The notes under the pieces were generated by a model. It worked only from the letters and a program-made list of their open reading frames with translations. It ran no database searches and was not told the origin of the DNA. Position numbers and translations under genes: made by a program. DNA of 64,000 nt from Streptomyces sp. STR69 (GTDB taxonomy: Bacteria; Actinomycetota; Actinomycetes; Streptomycetales; Streptomycetaceae). Location: the NCBI RefSeq assembly GCF_024519455.1, contig NZ_JALJRY010000006.1, positions 151,815 through 215,814 on the forward strand, given 5' to 3'. Shown here piece by piece: positions 16,027 through 23,154 of the stretch (positions within the stretch are counted from its first letter, which is position 1; each line of letters opens with the position of its first letter).

Positions 16027-17109
16027 TCACTGCTGGGCGTCGACGGCGACGAAGAGCGCCCCGAACCACGCCGCGTCCCGCTGGGAAACGAGCCGGAAGG
16101 CCAGCTGGTCACCGCCCGGCCGCAGCGCCTTGCCGAGATCGAACACATCGGAGTCGTAGCCGAGCGTGTTCGCATACGCGGGCGCACGCTCCGAAGGCGC
16201 CGCCCCCGGCTCGCTGATCGTGGAATTCAGCACGTCGTCACGGGGATTGGCACCGTCACCGAGCGGGACGGCGTTCGTACGACCGGTCGAGAGCGTGAGC
16301 GAATCCCCGGTCCGGCCGCGATCTCCGTTGTACGCCACCACGCCCGCGCGTCCCCCGGCGTGCGCGGGCGTGCGAAGCGCGCGCAGCCGGATCTGCGCGC
16401 CGGTAGCGGAGTTCAGCGCGTCGAACCCGTCCCACAGCTCCAGCCGGCGCAGCGGCTCCTGTGGCTTCTCGTACGCCACGACGAGCGTCCAGCCGCCCCA
16501 CGCGCCGGCCGCCGACTGCCCCATCGCGGTGTTGACCTGGGCCACCGTGTAGCTGCCCGAACCACTCTCCCGGACCAGCTTCGTGACGTCCGCCGAGGCC
16601 TGGAACGCGTCCGCGCCGCCCGCCACCCGGTGCCCGACGACGGTGTCCGCGAGCACGTCCCGGTACTCGCCGCCGGGCTCCGCGATCAGCACCCGCCCGT
16701 TGTCCTTGGGCGGCTTCTGCTCGCCCACCCGGAGGTTGCCGCCCCAGTACAGGCGTGCGTACGTGGCCCGGGCGCCCTCGGGCAACCGGACCTCGGCGCG
16801 GGAGGAGTTGTAGGTGTTCGGGTCGTGGTCGACGTCGACGTAGAACATGTCGAAGTCGCCGTTGACCGCCTTCTGGCCCTCACGTGCGGAGGCGCAGGCG
16901 GCCGTGTCCGTACGGCAGCTGATGGAGGTGTTGGCCGCGCGGACGAAGCCGCCGTGCTGGAGGGCCCGGTAGCGCTGGGCCGGGGGGATGCGCTCCGTCT
17001 CGGCGGCGGACGGGGCGGAGGCGCCGGAGGCGGCCGGGGCCCAGATCGAGGCGAGGGCGAGGGCGCCCACCGACGCCCGGCGCAGCAGCGGACCCTGGGA
17101 ATTGCGCAT
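16027..17109 (-). CDS. Secreted protein of unknown function, head of the polysaccharide locus
   Basis: A 360-residue exported protein. The signal peptide (MRNSQGPLLRRASVGALALA...SGA) is followed by a likely beta-rich domain with ATYARLYWGGNL, RVAGGADAFQASADVT, WGGWTLVVAYE and LGYDSDVFDLGKAL. These segments resemble the N-terminal module of actinobacterial DUF11-type surface proteins, but I do not assign a family firmly. There is no sortase motif or membrane anchor at the C-terminus (...FVAVDAQQ). ATG 17109 is preferred because the signal peptide starts there; a longer frame to 17187 would run through the palindromic leader. Position suggests a role with the exported glycan. Confidence 0.65.
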   Translation of the reverse strand: MRNSQGPLLRRASVGALALASIWAPAASGASAPSAAETERIPPAQRYRALQHGGFVRAANTSISCRTDTAACASAREGQKAVNGDFDMFYVDVDHDPNTYNSSRAEVRLPEGARATYARLYWGGNLRVGEQKPPKDNGRVLIAEPGGEYRDVLADTVVGHRVAGGADAFQASADVTKLVRESGSGSYTVAQVNTAMGQSAAGAWGGWTLVVAYEKPQEPLRRLELWDGFDALNSATGAQIRLRALRTPAHAGGRAGVVAYNGDRGRTGDSLTLSTGRTNAVPLGDGANPRDDVLNSTISEPGAAPSERAPAYANTLGYDSDVFDLGKALRPGGDQLAFRLVSQRDAAWFGALFVAVDAQQ

Positions 17110-17129
17110 GACCGGCGGTGCCCTTTCGG

Positions 17130-17174
17130 GAAGTACGGCCCCTATATGCGATTTGCTGGCTATAGGGGTACTTC
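17130..17174. promoter_or_regulatory. Extended palindrome in the leader of the secreted-protein gene
   Basis: CCCCTATA (17139-17146) and TATAGGGG (17161-17168) form a perfect 8-bp inverted repeat with a 14-base centre. It is extended outward by GAAGTA (17130-17135) and TACTTC (17169-17174) with a three-base offset. It lies 21-65 bases before the ATG at 17109. Operator or RNA hairpin are both possible; nothing here identifies the regulator. Confidence 0.5.
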
Positions 17175-17278
17175 GGGAGGTGCGCAACTCTAGTAGCTAT
17201 CCGGATTAATCAGGCGAAACGTGACAAGTGTGTCGGAATGGTGAAGTTCGGCCCTGTGGGACATCACCCCATTGGCGG

Positions 17279-17306
17279 CACAACCCCCGTGGGTGCCGCG
17301 CGTTGA
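17279..17306 (+). promoter_or_regulatory. Candidate BldN-type promoter of a short chaplin
   Basis: CACAAC at 17279-17284 is followed after exactly 16 bases by CGTTGA at 17301-17306, a perfect match to the BldN -10 consensus (the -35 matches four of six). The predicted transcript start lies about 50 bases before the ATG at 17364, the same spacing as at the chpG-like gene. Confidence 0.65.
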
Positions 17307-17363
17307 CACAGCGCCGGGCATCCCCGCCCGGGTGTTTGTTTCAACCCCAAGGAGCACCTCTCC

Positions 17364-17603
17364 ATGTCGCGTATCGCGAAGGGCCTGGTCCTGACCTCCG
17401 TTGCCGCCGCCGCCATGGCGGGCACCGCCGGCATCGCCGCCGCCGACAGCGACGCGCACGGCGCCGCCGCCCACTCCCCGGGCGTGCTGTCGGGCAACGT
17501 CGTCCAGGTTCCGGTTCACATCCCGGTCAACGTCTGCGGCAACACCGTCAACGTCATCGGTCTGCTGAACCCCGCCTTCGGCAACACCTGCGTCAACGAC
17601 TGA
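17364..17603 (+). CDS. chpF: Short chaplin (ChpF-like)
   Basis: A 79-residue chaplin: MSRIAKG signal peptide ending IAAA, then one chaplin domain with HSPGVLSGNVVQVPVHIPVN, CGNTVNVIGLLNPAFGN and terminal TCVND. Both disulphide Cys are present. It is exported and assembles into surface amyloid on aerial hyphae. AAGGAG lies about 11 bases before the ATG. The ChpF name rests on position between the polysaccharide locus and melC; the short chaplins are too alike to name from sequence alone. Its start opposes the polysaccharide locus, so the two are transcribed divergently. Confidence 0.92.
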   Translation: MSRIAKGLVLTSVAAAAMAGTAGIAAADSDAHGAAAHSPGVLSGNVVQVPVHIPVNVCGNTVNVIGLLNPAFGNTCVND

Positions 17604-17624
17604 CGTCCGCGCGCATCCCTTCGG

Positions 17625-17665
17625 CCGGCCGTTTCCCCGTGGTCCTTCCACGGGGGGACGGCCGG
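17625..17665 (+). terminator. Hairpin after the short chaplin gene
   Basis: An 18-bp stem (17625-17642 with 17648-17665, two G-T pairs) with a TCCTT loop, beginning 22 bases after the chaplin stop. No long T-run follows, which is normal for Streptomyces terminators. Confidence 0.75.
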
Positions 17666-17875
17666 TTGGCGTTGGGGCGGTCGCGCGGGGCGTTGCCCCG
17701 AATGGGCGGTAGCGGCAGCGGCCCGGCGGTCCGGTCTTGACATGGCCCTCACCAGGCACGACGTCGTCCGTACGACTGACGGACGGTCACCCGGCGCGAT
17801 CGACCGGTTGCAGATGGTGGTGAGCGCTTTCACGGTGGGCTCAAGATCTCAAAGCACCACCGAAAGGAACACCCC

Positions 17876-18682
17876 ATGCGTGGTCTGCCCGCACGGCGCA
17901 TCGCGTCCTCCGTACTCTGTGCCACCGTCCTGATCGGAATCGCCGGCCCCGCCGCCGTCGCCGCCGACAACGACTCGGCGCGGAAGCACGTCCACGCCGC
18001 GTCGAGCGTGCCGGTCCCTGGAGCCGACGGGCTGCTCGCCCAGGTCAAGGGTCTCGGTGACGTCGGCAGCGTGCTCACCCCGGTCACCGACCTGCTCACC
18101 CAGGTGCTCAAGGCCGACAACGGTCAGCTCTCCGCCGACCAGGCGCAGAAGCTCGCCGACACCGTCAACGAGGCCGTCGCCAAGATCACTGCGGCGGCTC
18201 CGGCGGCCCCGGCCGTGCCCGCGGCTCCGGCTGTTCCGGCGGCTCCCGCTGTCCCGGCCGTACCGGCGACGCCCGCGCTGCCGGCCACCCCGGCGCTGCC
18301 TGCGACGCCCGCCCTGCCCGCGACTCCCGCCCTCCCAGCTCTGCCGAAGAGCGGTGACGACTCCAAGGGCAAGGCCAAGGCGCCCGCCGACCTCGCCGGG
18401 GACGCCCTCGCCTCCCTGCAGAAAGCGGTCGCCACCCTGCTCGCCGCCGTCACCTCCGGCGATGTCGGCGCGGTCGTCCCGGCGGTCACCGGTGTGGTGA
18501 CGGGCCTCGTCAACGTGGTCGCGGCCACGCTGCTGGGCGGCGGGCTGCCCGCTCCGAGCCTGGCCGGTCTGCCGGCGCTGCCCGCGCTGCCGTCCACGTC
18601 CGCACTGCCGTCCACGTCCTCGCTTCCGGCAGTGCCCGCGGCGCCGGCCCTTCCGGCGGTTCCCGCGCTGCCGGGAGTGTGA
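17876..18682 (+). CDS. Secreted Ala/Pro-rich repeat protein, function unknown
   Basis: A 268-residue exported protein. The signal peptide (MRGLPARRIASSVLCATVLI...AVAA) is followed by a short helical region (residues 50-105) and a low-complexity stretch of APAVPAAP and ALPATP units (about 105-160). A second helical part with several VT/VV-rich segments (170-225) and another ALPSTS/ALPAVP tail follow. No enzyme motif and no anchor are seen. It sits among chaplin and tyrosinase genes with its own terminator, so a surface or extracellular-matrix role is plausible but unproven. GAAAGGAAC precedes the ATG. Confidence 0.75.
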   Translation: MRGLPARRIASSVLCATVLIGIAGPAAVAADNDSARKHVHAASSVPVPGADGLLAQVKGLGDVGSVLTPVTDLLTQVLKADNGQLSADQAQKLADTVNEAVAKITAAAPAAPAVPAAPAVPAAPAVPAVPATPALPATPALPATPALPATPALPALPKSGDDSKGKAKAPADLAGDALASLQKAVATLLAAVTSGDVGAVVPAVTGVVTGLVNVVAATLLGGGLPAPSLAGLPALPALPSTSALPSTSSLPAVPAAPALPAVPALPGV

Positions 18683-18701
18683 CGCGAGCGGTCGTAGAAA
18701 A

Positions 18702-18744
18702 GCCGTTGGGCCGGTCCCTTTCCGGGGCCGGCCCAACGGCCTTT
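18702..18744 (+). terminator. Strong intrinsic terminator
   Basis: A 15-16 bp stem (GCCGTTGGGCCGGTCC at 18702-18717 with its complement ending at 18740) followed by CTTTT. An A-run on the left arm makes it potentially two-way. It begins 20 bases after the stop of the Ala/Pro-rich protein. Confidence 0.85.
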
Positions 18745-18915
18745 TCCGCCGCACGTCCCTTTCATATGAGGATGGGAAACGCCGATGAGACACACTCCGC
18801 ATTCGGGTGGGGGCGCAGAAAGTTTCTGCGCACGGGTTTCCGGCCCGGCCGGAACTCGTTACACACGGCGACAGAATTCCCTCTGGTGACATGAGTTGCC
18901 GAAGAAAGGAACACG

Positions 18916-19206
18916 ATGAAGTCCCTGAAGGCTGCCGCTGTCGTTGCCGGGTCCGTCGCCCTCGCCGGTGCCGCCGCGCCCGCGTTCGCCTACAGCCCCG
19001 CCGACGTGACGCCCACCAGCCTCACCGGCGCCGTCAACACCCTCACCAGTGGCCGGATCCAGCCCGTCGACGTGATGCCGCTGCAGCACCAGTCGGACGC
19101 GCTCGACACCGAGAACAAGCAGTCTCCGCTCAGCACCGTCAAGGGTGCGGCCGGCGCGCTGAACCAGCACAACCCGCTGCTCGGCGGTCTGCCGCTGCAG
19201 GGCTGA
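18916..19206 (+). CDS. Small secreted protein, function unknown
   Basis: A 96-residue protein: signal peptide MKSLKAAAVVAGSVALAG ending PAFA, then a 70-residue mature part with VTPTSLTGAVNTLTSG, DVMPLQHQSDAL and LNQHNPLLGGLPLQG. There is no Cys and no known domain. The mature part recalls secreted proteins that sit beside chaplin genes in Streptomyces, but I cannot name it. AAGAAAGGA precedes the ATG at 18916. It has its own hairpin at 19224. Confidence 0.8.
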   Translation: MKSLKAAAVVAGSVALAGAAAPAFAYSPADVTPTSLTGAVNTLTSGRIQPVDVMPLQHQSDALDTENKQSPLSTVKGAAGALNQHNPLLGGLPLQG

Positions 19207-19223
19207 GTCCCGCCGGTGGTGTT

Positions 19224-19249
19224 CGAGGGGCGTCGCGAGGCGTCCCTCG
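19224..19249 (+). terminator. Hairpin after the small secreted protein
   Basis: CGAGGGGCG at 19224-19232 pairs with CGTCCCTCG at 19241-19249 (one G-T pair), 18 bases after the stop at 19206. Confidence 0.65.
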
Positions 19250-19333
19250 TTCGTGTGGCGGGTCGACCGTGCCATCGGCCGGACGGGTGAGAACGCGTCC
19301 GGTGGCCTTCCGGCCCGTCGATAAGGTCGCGCG

Positions 19334-19831
19334 GTGACCTCAACCTCAAGCGAAACGCGCCCCTTCCGCGTCGCCGACCTCGGCACCCTCGTCGTCCTGG
19401 CGTGGAGCGGCGAGGCCCCCGACGGGGACATGCCCTACCTCCTCGCCTACACCCTGGGCGACGCCGCGGACGGCCCCGAGGCCGCGAGTGCCGCGGTGGA
19501 ACGACTGCTGACCGACAACGGACTCCCGGTCGGCGGCGACGTCGTCGACGGAGCCACCCGGCCCAGCCTGCCGATCACCATGCTCGTCGAGTCCGGGCAG
19601 GCCGTCCTCAACATGCCGCAGCTCAACGCCCAGTGCGTGCCGCCGCCCGAGTGGCTCGCGGCGGTCGGCGAACGCGCCTTCGCCTACCTGGTGTTCACCA
19701 CCCGCCCCTGGCCCGAGGCCGAGCCGGGCAAGCCCGTCACCCCCGAGGCGCTGGCCGAGTTCGCGGGCGCCGAGGAGACCCTGACCGCCGCCGCGCACGT
19801 GGTCCTGCCGGCCCGCAGCCTGCGCGGCTGA
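19334..19831 (+). CDS. DUF5949-like cytoplasmic protein
   Basis: A 165-residue soluble protein with no signal peptide or membrane helix. RVADLGTLVVLAWSGEAPDGDMPYLLAYTLGD and LNMPQLNAQCVPPPEWLAAVGERAFAYLVFTTRPW resemble a Streptomyces family I recall as DUF5949; function is unknown. It starts at GTG 19334. It is a cytoplasmic exception in a run of secreted-protein genes and may be a separate unit, since the hairpin at 19224 precedes it. Confidence 0.7.
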   Translation: MTSTSSETRPFRVADLGTLVVLAWSGEAPDGDMPYLLAYTLGDAADGPEAASAAVERLLTDNGLPVGGDVVDGATRPSLPITMLVESGQAVLNMPQLNAQCVPPPEWLAAVGERAFAYLVFTTRPWPEAEPGKPVTPEALAEFAGAEETLTAAAHVVLPARSLRG

Positions 19832-20034
19832 CGACCGGACAGCGGGCGGGAACGCCGGTTCCGGCCCGCTGACGGTAAGCCGGCTCCGGCCCGCTGATGG
19901 GAATTCGGGAAAAGCTGACTACTGCGGCACTCGGGGGAATCTTGAACTGGTCTCCTTCCCGGGATCGTTACCCGGTCAGCACAAAGAGCCTCAGAACGCA
20001 GAGCCTCCGAATTCCGAAAGGGACCGTACTCACG

Positions 20035-20553
20035 ATGAAGTCGACCACCCGAGGAACCATCGCCGCCGTCATCACGGCCGTGGCGGCCGCGACCGGCGCC
20101 GCCGCCGCGACCCCCGCCGCCGCGCTCGGCACGGTCCCGGTGCCCGTGCCGCTGGAGGGTGCGGAGAGCGCCCTCGGCATGGAACTCCCCAAGCTGGGCG
20201 GCGAGATCCCGGTGCCGATGCCGGGCACCCCCGAGGGCCCGCGGTACGTCGAGGGCCGGCTCATCCCGGAGCACGCGCTGCCCCAACTCCCGGTCCACGG
20301 CGGCCTGCCCGGTCTCGGCCTGCGCGCCCCGCTGCCGCACGTCCTCGGCGACGGCTTCGACCACATCGGCGTCAGCACCCCCGCCTCGGACCTGCGCACG
20401 CTGGCCCCGGGCCTCGCCCTGGACGCCCCGCTGACCCCGCCCAACCCCGACAACTTCGGCCTCCCGGACCTGAAGGCACCCCAGGCGGGCGTCCTGGCAC
20501 CGGTCCTGCAGACCGTGCCGGGCGCGGACCTGGTCACGGGGGCGGGCCTCTAG
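20035..20553 (+). CDS. Secreted Pro-rich protein, function unknown
   Basis: A 172-residue exported protein with signal peptide MKSTTRGTIAAVITAV...PAAA. The mature part is Pro/Leu/Gly-rich with VPVPVPLEGAESALGMELP, GRLIPEHALPQLPVHGGLP and LTPPNPDNFGLPDLKAPQ. No Cys, anchor or catalytic motif is visible. The start is ATG 20035 with GAAAGGGA upstream; a longer frame from 19897 would place coding sequence over the Shine-Dalgarno and has no signal peptide at its start. It lies next to melC1 and belongs to the same set of small secreted proteins as 17876 and 18916. Confidence 0.75.
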   Translation: MKSTTRGTIAAVITAVAAATGAAAATPAAALGTVPVPVPLEGAESALGMELPKLGGEIPVPMPGTPEGPRYVEGRLIPEHALPQLPVHGGLPGLGLRAPLPHVLGDGFDHIGVSTPASDLRTLAPGLALDAPLTPPNPDNFGLPDLKAPQAGVLAPVLQTVPGADLVTGAGL

Positions 20554-20741
20554 GGCCGTAGCGCGGGAGCGCGGACGGTCGTACGGCTGGAGCGAACGCG
20601 GCCGGAGCACGAAGGTGGACATGGGCCCGGGTGGTGCGACCCGGGCCCTTCCGCATGTCATGGGTGCTTTCGGACGGTGACCGGGCGGGGTGTCGGACGG
20701 TTAGCCCCTCGAACGGTCGGAACGGACGAGGGAGTTGGACC

Positions 20742-21185
20742 ATGAGCGTGAGCGTCGGTGGAGTATCAGTGGGCCGGGAGCCGGTCAGACCGGGGTCGGC
20801 GCGCAGGACGCGGCGGGAGGCGCTGCGCGGGGCGTTCGGTGCCGCGCTCGCCGTGGCCCTCGTGCCCGTCGTCGCGGCCTCCCGGCCCACCCGCTCCGGT
20901 GAGGATCCCGGGGACACCGCCTTCGACGAGACGTACCGGGGCCGCCGTATCCGCGGTGTGCTGAAGGGCAGTTGGCAGGTGACGGTCGACGGCCGGCCGC
21001 TGCATCTCATGCGGCGCGCCGACGGCACCTGGCTGAGCATGGTCGACCACTACCGCTCGTATCCCACCGCGCTGGAGGCGACCCGCGCGGCCGTCGACGA
21101 GCTCAGCCCCGGCCGTGAACTGCGGGAGGCGGACGGACAGATGGGGCAGATGCACATGGGGGGAGACCATGGCGTACACGCGTAA
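20742..21185 (+). CDS. melC1: Tyrosinase copper chaperone MelC1
   Basis: A 147-residue caddie protein that delivers copper to apo-tyrosinase and carries it through the Tat pathway. The N-terminus has a twin-arginine signal (SARRTRREALRGAFGAALAVAL). The mature domain has ETYRGRRIRGV, VTVDGRPLHLMRRADGTWLSMVDHY, PTALEATRAAVDEL and a Met/His-rich tail (QMGQMHMGGDH) suited to Cu binding. ATG 20742 follows GAGGGAG; a GTG at 20631 would add an unneeded extension. Its last 17 bases overlap the tyrosinase gene, the usual melC1-melC2 arrangement. Confidence 0.92.
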   Translation: MSVSVGGVSVGREPVRPGSARRTRREALRGAFGAALAVALVPVVAASRPTRSGEDPGDTAFDETYRGRRIRGVLKGSWQVTVDGRPLHLMRRADGTWLSMVDHYRSYPTALEATRAAVDELSPGRELREADGQMGQMHMGGDHGVHA

Positions 21186-22035
21186 GGACGTCAGCACACT
21201 CACCGCCGGCGAGAAGCGGCGGTTCGTGGCGGCGATGCTGGAGATCAAACGGCGGGGCGAGTACGACGAGTTCGTGCGTACGCACATCGAGTTCTTCGTG
21301 CCCGACGGGGAGTACGGACTGCGCTCCGCGCACATGGCGCCCTCCTTCCTGCCCTGGCACCGGCAGTTCCTGCTGGACCTGGAGCGGGCGCTGCGCCGCG
21401 TCGACTCCTCGGTGACGGTGCCCTATTGGGACTGGACGCGGGACCGCAGCCCGAGTGCCCTGCCCTGGACGAAGGACCTGCTGGGCGGTACCGGGCGGCG
21501 CTCCGACCACCAGGTGACGACCGGGCCGTTCGCCTACGCGGCGGGCAACTGGAAGATCACGGAGAACATCACCGACGAGCCGTACCTCACCCGGGACCTC
21601 GGCCGGGCCGGTGCGCCGATCGCGCTGCCGACGAAGAACGACCTGGACGGAGCGCTCGCCGACCCCGTCTACGACACCGCGCCCTGGGACTCGACCTCCC
21701 GCACCGGATTCCGCAACCGGCTCGAAGGGTGGGGCACCGGGTCGGGCAGCGCGTCCTGGCGCAACCACAACCGGGTCCACAAGTGGGTCGGGGGCGTGAT
21801 GCTCGGCGGCGCCTCCGTCAACGACCCGGTGTTCTGGCTGCACCACGCCTTCATCGACCTGCAGTGGTCCCGCTGGCAGAACCGGCACCGCGGCGCCCGC
21901 TACCTCCCGGCGAAGCCGCCCGGGCCGGGCGACGACCAGGAGGGGCGGATCGTGGCACGGCAGCAGCGGATGCCGCCGTGGGACGTGACACCGGAACAGC
22001 TGGAGGACGTCAGCAGGATCTATCGCTACGGCTGA
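21169..22035 (+). CDS. melC2: Tyrosinase MelC2
   Basis: A 288-residue type-3 copper enzyme oxidising phenols to o-quinones for melanin. CuA ligands are His39 (RTHIEFF), His55 and His64 (PWHRQFLLDLE); CuB ligands are His200 and His204 (NHNRVHKWVGG) and His226 (VFWLHHAFIDLQW). All six are present. It has no signal peptide and would be exported bound to MelC1. ATG 21169 has GGGGGGAG upstream and overlaps melC1. The C-terminus and the CuA loop differ from the textbook S. coelicolor/S. glaucescens enzyme as I recall it, so it could be the second (MelD-type) paralogue. Confidence 0.92.
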   Translation: MAYTRKDVSTLTAGEKRRFVAAMLEIKRRGEYDEFVRTHIEFFVPDGEYGLRSAHMAPSFLPWHRQFLLDLERALRRVDSSVTVPYWDWTRDRSPSALPWTKDLLGGTGRRSDHQVTTGPFAYAAGNWKITENITDEPYLTRDLGRAGAPIALPTKNDLDGALADPVYDTAPWDSTSRTGFRNRLEGWGTGSGSASWRNHNRVHKWVGGVMLGGASVNDPVFWLHHAFIDLQWSRWQNRHRGARYLPAKPPGPGDDQEGRIVARQQRMPPWDVTPEQLEDVSRIYRYG

Positions 22036-22053
22036 CCGGTCGCGGACACGGGG

Positions 22054-22086
22054 AGAGCCCCGGCGCCTGAGGTGCCGGGGCTCTTC
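22054..22086. terminator. Terminator between convergent melC2 and chaplin genes
   Basis: AGAGCCCCGGC (22054-22064) and its exact complement (22074-22084) form an 11-bp stem followed by TT on the plus strand. It lies between the convergent stops at 22035 and 22116 and may serve both. Confidence 0.8.
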
Positions 22087-22115
22087 GCGTACGTCCGTCC
22101 GCGCGTGCGGTCGAA

Positions 22116-22418
22116 TCAGTGGCCGTAGCCGTTGTCGCCGTAACCGCCCGGGCCGGGGTGGCCGCCCTTGCCGTGGTCGCTCACGTTGGCGCAGGTGTTG
22201 CCGAAGGCCGGGTTCAGCAGGCCGATCACGCTGATGGTGTTGCCGCAGACGTTGACCGGGATGTGGACCGGCACCTGCACGACGTTGCCCGACAGGACGC
22301 CGGGCGAACCGACGGCCGCACCCTGCGCACCCGCGTCCGCCATGGCCAGACCGGCGCCGCCGAGCGCCACGGCGCCCGTGCCGAGAGCGACCACGGCCGC
22401 CTTCGCGATGCGAGACAT
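22116..22418 (-). CDS. chpG: Short chaplin with Gly/His tail (ChpG-like)
   Basis: A 100-residue chaplin. The signal peptide (MSRIAKAAVVALG...AMA) is followed by one chaplin domain (GSPGVLSGNVVQVPVHIPVN, CGNTISVIGLLNPAFGN, then TCAN) with both Cys. A hydrophilic tail (VSDHGKGGHPGPGGYGDNGYGH) is a feature I recall for S. coelicolor ChpG, also a neighbour of the tyrosinase gene. ATG 22418 has AAAGGAG six bases upstream; a GTG directly before it (22421) is an alternative start. It is convergent with melC2. Confidence 0.92.
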   Translation of the reverse strand: MSRIAKAAVVALGTGAVALGGAGLAMADAGAQGAAVGSPGVLSGNVVQVPVHIPVNVCGNTISVIGLLNPAFGNTCANVSDHGKGGHPGPGGYGDNGYGH

Positions 22419-22475
22419 CACGTTCTCCTTTGGTTCGGTGAGTGCGGCGGCAGGACTCGCCGCCGCACTTCGGGT

Positions 22476-22503
22476 TCAACGCGGCGGTCCATGCCTGGTA
22501 ACG
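22476..22503 (-). promoter_or_regulatory. Candidate BldN-type promoter of the ChpG-like chaplin
   Basis: On the minus strand CGTTAC (22503-22498) and CGTTGA (22481-22476) are separated by exactly 16 bases. This matches 11 of 12 positions of the BldN consensus (CGTAAC / CGTTGA) and is the best of the four such sites in the window. The predicted transcript start is about 50 bases before the ATG at 22418. Confidence 0.75.
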
Positions 22504-22613
22504 GCGACAGCGCGGGGATCACCTTTTTGAACAGGACTTCGAGCGCCGGGAGAGGACGTTCGACGGCCGGAAATTCGGTGCCCTCGGGGGCCGGTGTCCA
22601 TTAGCCTCCCGGC

Positions 22614-23153
22614 ATGGCAACCGACCAACTGTTCCGTCTGTTCGCCGAGCAGAACCGAGTACGTGCCTTCGCGGCGGTGGCCCTGGGCGCGGAGACCTCC
22701 GAGGAGGTCGCCCAGGTGGCCGGCCTCACCCCGAAGGGGACGGCCCTCGCGCTGCTCAAGCTGCGCGAGCAGGGCGTGGTGAAGACCATGGACGACGGTG
22801 AACTCCGCGTCGACTACGACCTGTTCAAGACCCTCGCACGCCAGGGCGAGGAGCCCGCCGACCAGGGCCCGGTCACCGGCGACGAGCACACCGACATGAT
22901 CCTGCGGACCTTCGTCCAGGGCGGCCGGCTGATCCGCCTGCCCGCCCAGTGGACCCGCAAGCAGGTGGTGCTCCAGCACATCGCCGAGCAGACCTTCACC
23001 CCCGGCGTCGAGTACCCCGAGCGGATCGTCAACGAGAAGCTGCGCGCCTGGTGCGACGAGGGCGAGATCGACCATGTGACGCTCCGCCGATACCTGGTGG
23101 ACCTGCACCATCTGCGGCGGGGCAACGGCATCTACCGGCGCATCGAAGCGTGA
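22614..23153 (+). CDS. DUF2087 domain transcriptional regulator-like protein
   Basis: A 179-residue soluble protein. The N-terminal half is a winged-helix (FRLFAEQNRVRAFAAVALG, then TSEEVAQVAGLTPKGTALALLKLREQGVV) like ArsR/MarR-type regulators. The C-terminal half matches DUF2087 (MILRTFVQGGRLIRLPAQWTRK, VNEKLRAWCDEGEIDHVTLRRYL and a closing HHLRRGNGIYRR). Such proteins are annotated as regulators, but no ligand is known to me. It ends one base before the convergent dehydrogenase gene. Confidence 0.85.
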   Translation: MATDQLFRLFAEQNRVRAFAAVALGAETSEEVAQVAGLTPKGTALALLKLREQGVVKTMDDGELRVDYDLFKTLARQGEEPADQGPVTGDEHTDMILRTFVQGGRLIRLPAQWTRKQVVLQHIAEQTFTPGVEYPERIVNEKLRAWCDEGEIDHVTLRRYLVDLHHLRRGNGIYRRIEA

Positions 23154-23154
23154 C

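Noticed and set aside
18857..18900. BldN-type promoter for the small secreted protein at 18916
   Set aside because: CGTTAC occurs at 18857, but the sequence 16 bases further on (CCCTCT) is not a -10 match.
19966..19993. BldN-type promoter for the secreted protein at 20035
   Set aside because: CGTTAC at 19966 has no -10-like partner at the 16-bp spacing.
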